This document shows, piece by piece, positions 1-11,519 of a stretch of 64,000 nt of DNA. This DNA comes from Tetmemena sp. SeJ-2015 (Eukaryota > Ciliophora > Spirotrichea > Sporadotrichida > Oxytrichidae): contig JAJKFJ010021887.1 in the NCBI GenBank assembly GCA_027382625.1, positions 1 to 64,000 of the forward strand. The letters are read 5' to 3'. A model generated the notes under the pieces. It searched no databases and was not told the DNA's origin. It worked only from the letters and a program-made list of their open reading frames with translations. The translations under genes and the position numbers were made by a program. Positions within the stretch are counted from its first letter, which is position 1; each line of letters opens with the position of its first letter.

Positions 1-111
1 AAAAAAAGGGTTTTTTAAAATAAATTCCGTTTTTTATAAATCTTTAAAAAATTTAATTTAAAAGTTTTTTCATTTCTAAGTTGAAAATAATATCCCATTT
101 AAAAAAATTTT

Positions 112-2978
112 TCAAAAATTTTAATAATTTTTTACAATTATACATTTTTGAAAAAATTTAGCCCATCTCTAAACCCAAAAATTTAAATTTGTGAAATTTA
201 GAAGTATAATTTAATTTGTAATTTTATTTATCCAAATATAAATCTTTTTTAGAATCAAGATTGCTTCAATAAATGCATTATCCCATCGAGCAGATGACAC
301 TCCCTCTTTGAACTGTAAGTTAAGAAGTTCTTTAACTTATTATCTAATCTCAACTTGTGGGAAATATGTATCCAAAATTTGTTTTAAGGATTAATTTCGA
401 AAGGTTGATTGTCTTATATTTTTTATTCTTTTGTATAAATTAGGTGTTTGATAGTCTGAGATGAAACTCAAAGATATTTAGATTGTGCACTTTGCACAGT
501 AAATGAAGTAGCGTGCAGAGTTCGATTCCTAAACTATGTTCTATGCTCTGGAAAGAAGCATACATTACTAGTTTCTTATTATGGTTAAGGATTATATTTT
601 AGGAGCTTGAAGTTTCCTTGGTCCTATTTTATAAGCTTTAAGAATTTTCTTTGCTGCTTCTTTCTTTTCTTATTTTAGTTTTCTGCTTACATGTATCAAA
701 AATTAAGAGAATGTCTTGTGGCAAATATTTGAATGAGACTCTCTCATCAGGAATATCTTAACGTCAAATGAAAGAGTTTAGTTCTGCTACAAATACCTAG
801 TACTTATCGAGACATCTAAGCTATAAGATCAAGAAAAGGCAAAATACCAGTGCCAGCCACAAAAGCTACATTCACTGCCTCTTCTTTTAAAATAATTCCT
901 TTTCCGAAAGGCCCTAATATTTTAAAGGGAGCTTTAGTTTGATTATTCTCATCTACTTGGGAGAATAGGAGCTATGCCATCCCTTTAAATTTCCCATAGT
1001 TCTTAATTGTAAATGGAAGCTAATCTGCTTAACTCTATTAAATTCACAGAGATTGAATTATTCAATATACGAATAGTTAATTAATTTAATTTTAAAATCT
1101 ATTCAAAAATTATTAAAATCCATATGATTTTAATCTTTAAACTGTTTTAATTTGATTATTTATCTCTAGACCTTCGATACTGAGTATTCATTAAGCAATA
1201 AAGCATTTTGAAGATTATCATAAAATGTGTTTTCACTGCATACAATTAAAGATCTTGCAATAAGACTTTGTAAATATCAGGAACTAAACTGCTGCACTTC
1301 GTGTAATATCGAGTTATTCCGGGCAATAGAGCACATCAAAACTAAAATGTTATCCGAATTAAGAAAAGTCAACATTTTATAAATCGTCATCTTTCCCTTG
1401 ACAGCCTCAGCTTGATTAGAATTAAATTAGCTTCTACCAAATATAAAAAATCAGTCTTAAATATGAAAGTGGAGGAGCTGCTACTTATTTTATGATTCTA
1501 AATCAAAATATAGCTGCCGCCTACATTCTCTCCACTAGCTTTAATTGCTTGTTCTTATGGCTATTAATTCTACTAGTTTCGTTTAACTTGATCAATTTAT
1601 GTCTAAATAAGCTATCGAAATGGATTTCACTATCTGCTTAGCTTACTTAGAATGGCTGTATGCTTGGATCCCTCTAACCTATCTCGTTTATTGTTATTGA
1701 TCCTCACCTTATTTCTCTTTCTTTAGTACTCTATTATCTTACACCATTGTATTCTCGAGTGAGTAACCTCCATCGAAGAATTTGGAAATGTCTCGACCTA
1801 CGCACTGCTCTAACGAGAAAGCCCCCGCAGGATGGCAAAACTTGAACTTGGAAATGTTCAATACCAAGTTACTCAACAACACAAGTTGCTCTCCTCTTTC
1901 AACTCGTTTCTCAAAGTCTACAACACTCATTTACTTAAAAAAAACAATTTGCAAGATTAATTCAATCGTCATTTTGGGAAGGTGACTTAAATCGGAGTAA
2001 TCTACTTCTCCTCTGTTTAGGATTCTGAAGATAATCTCATAGATTACCAAAGCGGAGTAGAATATTCCACAGTTGACAAATGCTATTGAAGTGCCTTCCA
2101 GGTCATTCTTATTGTAAGTCATCGTCCCTCCTATTATAGCGAGTTGAGACAACAGCACGAGTCCGTAGGATGTAAACTATAACATTTATGAGCACATTCT
2201 TAATACTTACTTTGTGGAATCTTTAGATTAACAGGAGTGTGCTTGTCTACCATCTCAATCGCTTCAGAAGAGAACGGGACAACACTCCTTCTAAAGATAT
2301 AAATGGTAGCAGTATGCAAAGTATAGATCCTAATATCCCATGAATGGATGGCTTAATTTTCCAGCTGAGATAAAATGCGGATAACTATTTATATATGCTA
2401 AATGGTTGAAAAGAGTTTACCATATAGCACTCAGGCCAAACACTAAGTTGAGTATGAATACGATAGCAAACTATGTGAAACTTATTTTATTCTTATAATA
2501 AATGAGAAGGGTTTACCACAGACAGAATGTATGATCATGTTGAATCGCCAATACTGCTTCAAGTATCTGTTGCTCCATATCATGGTGAATCCATTTGATA
2601 AAATATTCAATATTATACTTAAAATCCTAGCAATCCCCAAGCTACCCACATCAGCCACCCGTGAACCAGCCAAACTAAGCTATCTTTCTCGGATTTGAAG
2701 CCCTCATCCATATCTGGAACATCACAACCCACTAAGTTTTCATCAATGTCTGAGCTATTTTGTTCCACCTGTAGTTTCCTCTCTTTTCTATTACTAGAAT
2801 AATGGGTTAGTTAACTTGGCTTTCAATGAACACCTTGGTTTAAGCAAAAACTGCTGCTACTATTAAGTCTCCCATATTCTTCTTCCTCATTGTTGAATTC
2901 ACCTTTTATGAAGGGCTCTTGAATGAACTCCCATGCTGGAAAGGAGTTTAGCTATATATGTGGTTGATGAAGTATCAT
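112..2978 (-). CDS. Cytochrome b561 / cytochrome b5 / FAD-NAD reductase fusion (ferric-reductase-like)
   Basis: Read with TAA/TAG as Gln. Start ATG at 2978, followed by an acidic disordered N-terminus. Next come membrane helices of b561 type near 2640-2040: an HGWLMWVAWG stretch, then a YLKQYWRF loop, then HGILG. A cytochrome b5 haem site follows at about 1890-1745 (HPAGAF, GRDISKFF, GGYSLE). Last is a flavin/NAD reductase domain at about 1020-790 (PFTIKNYGKF; GPFGKG; AGTGILPFLDL, the nucleotide-binding loop). The likely role is transmembrane electron transfer, for example ferric or other metal reduction, in a cell membrane. At least one GT-AG intron (near 2330-2430) and one short IES interrupt it. 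A GGGG run near 2645 needs one more or fewer base. The C-terminal part below 780 is open to TGA at 112-114, but I could not match it to a known domain. The domain calls are secure; exon ends and C-terminus are not. Confidence 0.72.
2179..2207 (-). other. IES, 29 bp, pointer AGT
   Basis: On the minus strand AGT stands at both ends (plus-strand ACT at 2176-2178 and 2205-2207). Deleting the insert with one copy joins a peptide ending KIPQSK to FTSYGLVLLSQL without a frame change. Treating the same piece as a 34-bp GT-AG intron leaves the wrong frame. The 3-bp pointer is too short to be proof alone. Confidence 0.5.
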
Positions 2979-3284
2979 GTTCAAGTGTCTAGTTAGATAT
3001 TTTCTTTATAAAAGTGATTCAGATATTTAAATAACTTTAAGTTATTATAACCAAGAATAAATAATTTATGTTTGTCAATAACAACCATTTACAACATTTG
3101 TGTTTGAGATATTGAACTTTAATGTTTACAATTTAAATAAGAGGCCTTGTAAGAACACTGATAATGAACTTATGCTTGCTCTTTGAGTTACAGTACTGAA
3201 ATTTTATTCACTTGCAGTATTCTTAGTTTAAAGCCTATTTGCGTGAGATTTTAATCCATTTTAGATTGGACGAAATTTTCTCCT
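2979..3284. other. A/T-rich spacer
   Basis: No sustained open frame in any strand under the ciliate code. It lies between the 5' end of the reductase gene and the 3' end of the CHCH gene, so it should hold the reductase promoter. No specific motif was recognised. Confidence 0.5.
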
Positions 3285-3958
3285 TCAGTTGAAATCAGTG
3301 AGCTCGCTCTCTCCTGATCTATAAATCGATCTCACCATGTCAGAGAAGTGACCCATGCAAATATCCAAGCCTGAGGCTTCGCGGAAGAGGCATTGGTAGA
3401 AATTGTTTTCGTATTTTTTGGCATACTCAGGAGCGTCTCTGATAGATTGGCCGTATTTACCTTCGGTGTAGCAACGCCACATGCCGTCAAGAGGCTCCTT
3501 GCAGGCGAGGAAATTATCACTGCCTTGCTTTATCATCTCAGCGTGGCAAACATCCACTCCTACAAAAAGTTTTAGAATCGAAAATTATTAAAGGGTTTTT
3601 GTTTCCAATGAAATTGCTTTGTAATTTCAGCTATTTCAATGCAAAAAATGAAAAATGATCCTCTAAATAACTTCTGAAAGAAGATGTTCTATTTCACGTT
3701 CCATATTACGAGATCTTCATTTCTCATTGCAAAAATACCTTCATGTGAATTCTCCTCCTTCTTAAACTTACCGATTTGATAGTATGAGCATTGCTTGTGT
3801 CTGTTACCGAGGAGTCTAATCTCTCCAGCAGAAGGGATGACAGTATCGAGCTCAAGACCCACATCATGAAGACCACCTCTCTTCTTTTTATAATGAAGGC
3901 TATTATGGACGAGTTTGTCATAGAAGTAAGGCGCCTTGCCTTAGGCACTTTCCGTCAT
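3285..3958 (-). CDS. Small CHCH-type cysteine-rich protein, probably mitochondrial
   Basis: Two exons. Exon 1 starts with ATG at 3958 (MTESAQGKAPYF) and ends in QCSYYQIG. A GT-AG intron of about 210 bp follows (roughly 3565-3774). Exon 2 begins with GVDVCHAEMIKQ and ends at TGA 3285. The product is about 150 residues with five or six cysteines, including a CX9C spacing (CKEPLDGMWRC) and a later C-x10-C pair. Twin-cysteine proteins of this kind are imported and oxidised in the mitochondrial intermembrane space; several are accessory subunits of complex I (NDUFA8-like) or assembly factors. Assignment to complex I is only a guess. No frame slips occur in this gene, so the coding call itself is strong. 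Confidence 0.75.
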
Positions 3959-4531
3959 TGTTTCTTCTCTTACTAATTTATAATTATTATATCAAATATT
4001 TTTACAAGCAAGCAAAACTCGCAAGTAAAGACACTCTTTTGTGCATAAATCGAGATTTAAATTATGAAATTCAAATTCAAAGACTCCTCCATTATAAGTG
4101 AGGAAGAATAAGTATTGGCAACTAAAAAACGTGTTGTTAAATGAATTAGTCTTAATTTGCAATGGGTTGGGATTCTTTATTTTAATAATCTCAGATTGTT
4201 TAAAGCAAAAGCAAATTAAATCCTCACAATTCTAAAATGCTCTTGATCAGAAAAATAGTCACTCATGCTTAAATATATAAGGATACCGTTTAAGATGAGA
4301 TATCAAGACAAGCTTCAAGATAAAATAATTTTTTTAAAATCAAGAGCAGATAGACAGCAAATGAGGAGATATCCATTTCTCCTTAAACTACTCTTTAGTC
4401 TTAATTGATCCCAGAAATCAATATAATATTGTCTAATAGTGATTTAGAATATGACTTAAGAGGCTTCGTAGATAAATTTAAGCTTGAGAATTAATTAGAG
4501 AAAGTCCTATCAATTATAATTGAATTAGAAA
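3959..4531. other. Spacer with short open stretches of doubtful status
   Basis: A/T-rich. It holds short plus-strand stretches open under the ciliate code (for example from ATG at 4064, and around 4435-4530 reading YDLRGFVDKFKLENQ). They are broken by TGA and could be a small or decayed gene or upstream exons of the next gene. I could not join them convincingly. Confidence 0.3.
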
Positions 4532-7500
4532 ATGGAAAATTTCTAACAGCAACAGCCACTTTAACAGCAGACACACTCTGCAATCACCAATCCTCTCAAC
4601 CCAATTATGTTCCATCCAACTCCAGGAATCAATCAATAAGCCTATGCAAGTGTAAGTACACCTAAAATATTTGATCTCTTCACTAAAATTACTAATTGAC
4701 AAACTTTTGGTTAATCTATAATCAAACTCATTGATGGAGTTGAATTCTTTGACTACGATAACTGCTCTCCAAGATTAATATCCATATAATTAGTTTCAAA
4801 TTTGACATAGAGATTCTTATATGTTAATGATCTTGTAGAATAATCGAAATGAAGGATAGTTACACAACGGGGGAGGAAATTTAGGCTAGTTAAGAAACAA
4901 CTCAGTTGGTTCACAGAATAACGAACACGCTCCTCCTTAAACACAACCTTCAGTAAGAGAGAAGAAATCTTTAGCCTTTTCAAATTTTAAATTTCTATCA
5001 AGAAGCTTTTGAACTTGTTTTCTAATGATAATGTAATAGAAAGTGGGAGGAACTGCAGGAAATTTAAGACCCATATCAAGAGGCGATCTCACATCCTAAA
5101 GAGCAAATGTGTAAAGCAATATGAATGCAGGAAATCCAATAAATGGGGCAGTCACTGCAACTTCAACAGGAGGAGTAAATACCTACCACATTCATAATGA
5201 TCAGCAAACTTTCCAATTAAACATTTTCTTAGAGTAATATTCGTTTATAAATTTATGTGAGCAGTGCTTTACCACCTGGAAGTATGCCTGGTTCTCAGCC
5301 TTTTTAATACACAGGCGGACCTCCAATTTTGCACGGATAGCAACAAATTGGAAATAATGGTGGAAAGCAAATAATGGATAATAAATGCAACCACAGTTTC
5401 ATTTCATCGCTAACCAATAAAAGTTTTATGCTCAGATAGCACCTGACAAAGCACCTATGCTTTTTAGGTAAGTGAAAATTCCAAGCTTTCATTGAAACTA
5501 AGCCATGAGCAAGTTATTTTGAGAGTTACGTGTGACTTATGTTCAGATATAATAGTGAGAAGAGACCGTTTACAGCAGCTGACTAAATGATGGGACTGGG
5601 GAATGGAATAATTGCAGCCTCCCAACAAATTGCTGAAACTTACAATGGAACTACAGGCTCAGTTTTACCACAATAAACGCAGCATCAATCACAAACTAGA
5701 GGAAACAGCAAGCATGGATCTTCATCCAAATCGTAAGTTCGCTGAACCTTTTATTAATTAACTTGTTAGAGGGAGAGTGAATAACTTGAAAAATGCAGCT
5801 GGAAGCGCAGGTAACCCAATGCCTTATCTTCAGATGGCTGCAAAGACTCATTCCGGAGCATTTCCTCTGCAGTAAATGCAGTTGGCTGCTGGTAATGCTG
5901 GCACTGGAGTTTCGAAGTATGTTTCATCCACCGGTTAATTAATCTTGGACGCACAACCTTCTCAATAAAGCAGTTAACACAGTGGCTAAAATCATCAGAG
6001 CTCAGGAGCAGCTAATAACAACCCACATCATCTGATTTCTATATTCTCTGGATAGAGCTAAGGTTAGCCCTCACAGACTCTGTAAAGTATTTTGAATGCG
6101 CAAAACTAGAATCACCTGAAAGTATCTAAAATCAAGCCAGGAAAAAATGCCATCAAAGAAAAAGAGTAGCTTACATAAACAAATCATTTTAATATACTGC
6201 TATAATAAATTTTATGCTTTATGAGGATGCAATTAAGCTAAAGATTCAATCGAATACATACAGAGAAGAGAACATTAAGTTAAAGACTAAGATTAAGATA
6301 CTTGAAAATGAGATGCTTAAGAAAGACAAAGCAATGGAAGATTTTATAGCAAAGATAAATAGTGCCTAAGCGTCAAATTCAAACAGTGCAGGTACTTAAA
6401 GTGCTCATCAAACAGGATCCATGTTTTATCAACCTCTACCGAACAATTCAAAAAATATGTTTTGTCTCTATTTGAATTCAAAGCACTAGATGCCTGCAAA
6501 TATCAACGGAGTAACCTCACAGCCTCCAAATCTGGGAGGGAACGGTCCAAATCAAATAGGCGGCCCCAATTGCTTCTACTCATCTTGCCTATCCTTTGAA
6601 TAAAAATTACGTGAGTGCTCTTACTTCATAAACAGCAGCTGGTAACTCCTCCTCCAAATTTTAAGCTGAGACTTTCCTTGTGATGTCTTTGAAAAAGCAG
6701 TTGAAGGAAGCGAAGATAGACATCCAAAGGAGAGATGAAGAATTAGAGGTGCTTAAGAAGAATATAAAGACCACTTAAAAAGTAGAGAGTGAGGTTGAGT
6801 TGAAGTCTTATTAGGAAGAGTTGCATCGCATGCGCTTTCTAATGGAAGACTTGATGAAGGAGGGGCCAAACCATCCCATCTACCAAAAGCAAGCACTTGA
6901 CAAGATACATATGCTAGAGCAGTAATTGCAAGCTCAGGAGTTTATGGCTGCTCAACTCAGACAGGATAACACTGACTTGGCTTAGTTAGTAAGAGCAAGG
7001 GAAGAGGAGCGAGATAAAAAGACTGCAGACAAGGAGAAGAAGGGGGAGATGAAAAACGAGCTGAATAAAGCCAAGAAAACTCTAAAAGACAAGGAAAGGG
7101 AGATTGCAAAGCTAAAGTAAGATGTCAATGGACTTAGAAGACAACTAGCTCTAAGTAGCAACAAGGAAGGTGGCACTAACACTACAGACATAACTGCAGG
7201 CTCTACGAATAAGACTGCAAATGAAGATGCTGGTGCAAACAACAATAACCCTAGCAGTGTTCCCTCTAATATCAGAATATTAAAATTAAAATATCGAAGA
7301 AAGTTAAAATAAGGTTCCTTTTTAATTATAAATCTAAGCTAAAAAGATTTAAACAATTTAGCATAAACTTAGAAATTTGAACCATAACTTAAATTGATTA
7401 TCATTTTTGTGGATGAATTTACTTATAATAAGAAAGACCCTACTTAAGGTGGTTCCATCGGAGGAGTGAATGACGCTTAAGTAAAGATGCTGTAGAAGAA

Positions 7501-10500
7501 GAATCGAGACTTGATGGCAGAGATCAAAACTAAAAAGGATAAACTAGAAGAGCAGGATTCTGTCATCAAGAAACTCTAAGAGAGACTGCAGTCAAAGCTA
7601 GATGAAATAGCAACTGAGCAAAAGAAACTCAAAACACTTCAGCAAGAGGTAGATGACCTTAAAAATGAGAAAGACTTAACCCAAAAACAACAAAAAATTA
7701 TCTAAGAAGTAAAGCGAGAGGCAAGCAAGGAGATTGAATACGCTACTCTCCTTTCTCAGAGTCAAGGCAAAAGTCTAGATGAACTTTGCTCCCGAACATA
7801 TCTCTCAAAAATATTACCATCAACAGCCAAGCTTCTAACTCTCACTATAAATATCTCAGTATTCCTCTTATAAAGTACATTCTTTGATATATTTTAAAGA
7901 CTTGAAGGATGAGAATTTCAAGGAAATCTTCAGCGGCTTCTAATCCTTCTCCCTTGAGCAAGAGAAACTTTTCATGAGTTACTTGGCATCTTAGATAGTT
8001 CCTTTGAAAGGAAAACTGCAGGAAGCTTGTGACTTGGAGTTGCATGAGGATGGTGATGACTTCATAAAGTTTTGGGAGTTTGAAGAGGCTCTAGGCTCTG
8101 CAGGAGTGAAAATCCATCAAGGGAAGGAAGACAAGAAAGAGGACAAATAATTCTGGAGCTAACTGCTTTCCTTCCTAAAGCAGAAGTATTTCACTAAGAT
8201 CTCTAGAAAGGGTTTTATCTTCATATAATTAATGCTTAGGGATTTGAGAGCGATATAGGATTCTTGTTCAAACAGTTTCTAGCAGATGTGAGTTCAGTCC
8301 AAGTCCTAGGGAAGACGTAGGAAGGAGTAAATCGAATTTAATCAGCGAAGCCCGCGCGCCCTCTTACTGCCAAAAGTAATACCAACAACTAAAACTATTT
8401 GACTTAGTCTAGTTTAAACACTTGTTTATAAGGTAGTTCTTAGCAAAGGTTGAATAGTGCGCTAAAGCAAATCTAGGAAAACAAACGAGTGGAAGAAGAA
8501 GATGATGTGGAGGAAGTTTATGAAGATGATGAGCAAGAATAATCCATTAAGCCAAAGAGTAAGCCAAGTAATGACTATTACAAATTTCTCTTTATCATAT
8601 GTTAAAAAGTTAAGGTCATTATAAAAATACAATTTTCTTTAATTTAATGAGGATGTTAAAAGGATAATTTATTTTGACGATGAAAACGAATATGAGGAGG
8701 ACTTTGAAGAAGCCAAGCCTACTCCAGGATAAGCAAAAGCAAAGGAAGACAAATTAAAAACAACTTCAAGCCAACCTGCAACTAAACCCAAACCCCAAAA
8801 ATCTAAAGACAATTCTCTCATCGTCAAAGATACCGCACTCAACAAATCTTAAAATGTATAATCATCCCCAGAAAAAACTCAACCTAAAAAGCAAAAGTCA
8901 ATAAAGCCATTGAAGGATTAGATACTAAAAATGCAGACAGAGAGCCAAATAATGATGAAGACGATCTGCTGCAAGGTTCTGAGAAAAAGAAAAAGAGACC
9001 AAGGTCAGGTGGAAGTGCCTCAAAGACTTTATCTCCAGGAGGTCCACTATTCAATATTATTTGAATCATTAAGATTATATGAGTTTACTAGATGCTTTGT
9101 CTGGGAGGAGAGATACAGATGGTTTAGAGGAAGAAGGCTCAGAGATTAAGCGTTTCATGGACGAGGAAGAGATGCTGGACATCGCAGAGCATTGCTTCAT
9201 CCGAGTCGCTGAAATGCTTCTTGAAAGGGGCCGCACTGCCAGATCTGTGTTTACCAAGTACTCTGTTCCGGAGCAGTTTCCTCCTGATGGAACGATTCTG
9301 GAGTTACAATTGATCACTAATTTATCTAAAGTTGATGTCTCCAATTGCTTTCCTAGAGGGAGTGAAGGAAGCAGGAATGGAGGAACTTTCAGAGATGGAG
9401 GCTGCTTGTCTGTTGCGAGTGCTGGCTAAGCCTGAGCTAGATAACGCAATTATCCTGAACGAGTTCATAATGATAATGGAGAACTTTGGAGTGGTGGATA
9501 ATTTTGAAGAAGACGAGGACGATGATGATGACTAAACTTTTAGTATTGAATTTTGATAAAATATGTAAGATGAATTGTAGTTTACATAAAGACTGATGAT
9601 GAAACCCTTACGGATATTAACAACGCTAGCAAGGCTCAGTTAGAAGACGCTGAAGAACTTAAATAAAGCAAAACACCACAAGCCGATTAAGAGTAAACTA
9701 ACCAAGAATAGACAGTGTCTTAACCAGAAGAGCCAAGGATCCAATTAACGAAAAGGAGAGAAAAATTTAAATTATTAAAGATTTATTATAAAGGACAAGA
9801 CCCCAGCTAAAGGAGAATAGTCAGCAGCCAAGTCTCAAAAGAAGAAAAAGAAGATCAAGCTCAACTTCGATCAACTAGAGGAGAAAGGCCTCAAAGCCCT
9901 CAGAAAGTTAGCTCGTTTCCTTCTGGAAAGATACCTACATCCTCGAGAATTCTTCGGGCCTGCTATTTACAAGCAACTGGTCAAGACAAAGAAGAGAGAA
10001 AATCATGTGGAAATTATGCAGACCAAGGATTTCTATCTCCGTCTTAAAATTGCAGGCATCAGAAAAACTGTGAAGGAAATCGACAACCTCAATAGTTCAT
10101 TCAGATTAAATTGAGTGTATCTTATATCAGTTTCTTGTGCTTGGATGCGAAGTTCCCTAACTTGATGCAAGTGAAAAGAGTGATCAAAGCTCTTGAGGAA
10201 GTAGCTCAAGGAGAATAAGTCAAACTGTAGGAGGAAATGATCAGGAAGCAAGAGGAGATGCTCAAAGCCAAACTTGCAGGTGGTGGGTCATCAATCGTAG
10301 AAGAAGCAAATGAGGAAGAAGAGGAAACCGATGGAGACATTGGAGAAGATGAGAAAAATGAAAGGAAAGCAAAGGCAGGAACAGCGAAGGCCAAGAAGGG
10401 AACTAATTCAGATCTGATCAGAGAAACAGGAGCAGGCGTAGGGCTACTCACTGGAGGTCCACATGGCTTCTTATTTAAATGTAATGGCTATGGAGGGTAC

Positions 10501-11265
10501 TCAGTTGGAGGAGGCATGAGAGGAGGAATGGGAGGACCCCACGCTTCTAAGATCTAGATGCTGATGGGTTTCAACCACCTAAATACAATTGAAGAGGAGA
10601 AGCATGAAACTCAAAACTCTGCCTACTTTATGCCATTTATATTCTTCTAAGTAAGAAGAAGTTAGAATGTTTGTTGACTTTAGAGATGGAGATGAGAGCC
10701 ATCGAGAGGAATCCCGCATCCATGCTGGAAATGACCACTCTGCTTTCTTCGCTAAAGGCTCTCGCATATTGGATGACCTTGAGCTGAGTTCAGCCCATAA
10801 TAAGCATTCCCCAGGAGATGAAGAGGATGGCTAAGATGAGGAGGGCATTGAAGAGGCAGAAGCTGATGAAAATGAAGAGTATGAAGGAGGATGAAGAAGA
10901 GGAGGCTGCTGCAGGAGCAGATGAAGAAAATAAAATACCTGAAACAGGCGCACCGGAAGAGGAAGTCAAGTCCATCTAAGACATGAAGAGCGTAGAGTAT
11001 GAAGAAGACCACAATTTTTAAATCTAAACACTTATTCGTAGTAAACAATTATCTGTAAAGTGACAGAAATAATATAGTAGAGGAAGATCATAACACTAAT
11101 CAATAAGTTGAGGAAGATATTGAAGAGCAACAAATAGTTCAATCTTAGTCCTCTCAACATGATAAATAATCTAAAGCTCAATTACCCTCAAGCAGCCCTT
11201 AGAAAACTTAAGTTCAAGAAGAAGTAGAGGATGAATATCAAGAGGAAAGTGATTACGAGATCTGA
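4532..11265 (+). CDS. Large Gln-rich, coiled-coil, acidic cytoskeletal-type protein
   Basis: Starts at ATG 4532 (MENFQQQQPLQQQ). After a phase-0 intron of about 370 bp comes a low-complexity Gly/Gln/Asn/Ser region (5040-6120). A long coiled coil follows (6230-7740). A conserved-looking helical module is at about 7895-8280 (EIFSGFQSFSLEQEKLF; FWEFEEALGSAGV). Acidic low-complexity segments follow, then two further helical modules: 9080-9520 (EEEMLDIAEHCFIRVAEML; a FLEGVKEAGMEEL segment) and 9880-10200 (LARFLLERYLHPREFFGP; CLDAKFPNLMQVKRVIKAL). It ends in Glu-rich sequence at TGA 11265. The modules resemble calcium-binding-like helical domains of ciliate proteins, but I do not recognise the family. 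Introns, at least two IESs and several one-base slips (near 7765, 8240, 8887, 9057, 10890) interrupt it. The role is unknown; a structural cortical or ciliary protein is plausible. Confidence 0.68.
4690..4990 (-). other. Possible inverted coding segment inside the first intron
   Basis: The long first intron of the Q-rich gene contains, on the opposite strand, a frame open for about 100 codons under the ciliate code. It has unbiased composition (for example FLPRCVTILHFDYSTRSL and VKFETNYMDINLGEQ). It might be a macronuclear-destined segment of another locus, an inverted segment of this gene, or chance. No pointer pair was found. Confidence 0.25.
9532..9602 (+). other. IES, 71 bp, pointer TGATGATGA
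   Basis: TGATGATGA occurs at 9523-9531 and at 9594-9602. Left unspliced, the frame hits TGA soon after the acidic run. Deleting one repeat plus the insert joins the Asp run to ETLTDINNASKAQ in frame, and the protein then continues for 550 codons. The insert is A/T-rich and lacks GT-AG ends. Confidence 0.75.
10105..10130 (+). other. IES, 26 bp, pointer TCAG
   Basis: TCAG ends both the left flank (10101-10104) and the insert (10127-10130). Removal gives DNLNSSFSFLCLDAKF in frame. An alternative is a GT-AG intron from 10094 combined with one missing T in a T-run, so the call is good but not certain. Confidence 0.55.
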
Positions 11266-11519
11266 AGCCAACGCTAAAGCGATTAGTTTTAGAAATTTAC
11301 TTAAGAAGAGTATGTCTGATATGCCACTAAAAGAAGTATTTGAAGTTATTTTCTATTTAAATTTTCTTCATCTTACAATATTGAATTTTCTAATCACATT
11401 AGGTAAGATGGATGATATTAGGAATTAATATTGGATGAGCACAGGTTGAAATATTAAAGCCCTATATTAGCAATTGCTCAGCCCACATTAGTGAAATAAT
11501 TATAAGTTTCAAGTTTATC
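11266..11519. other. Spacer between the Q-rich gene and the next gene
   Basis: Mostly A/T-rich. A plus-strand stretch near 11265-11340 is open but not clearly coding. No other structure was recognised. Confidence 0.4.

Noticed and set aside
430..545. Possible tRNA (GAGTTCGATTCCT resembling a T-arm)
   Set aside because: Stem bases do not pair, no acceptor or anticodon arms form, and the minus strand here is open as the C-terminal part of the reductase gene.
8870..9080. Programmed translational frameshifts
   Set aside because: The slips sit in homopolymer runs at unrelated codons and recur across many genes, so uncorrected sequencing or assembly indels are the simpler cause.
10206..11048. Hydrophobic Ser/Phe-rich minus-strand frames
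   Set aside because: Reverse complements of Glu/Lys-rich coding on the plus strand, which has continuity with the large Q-rich gene.
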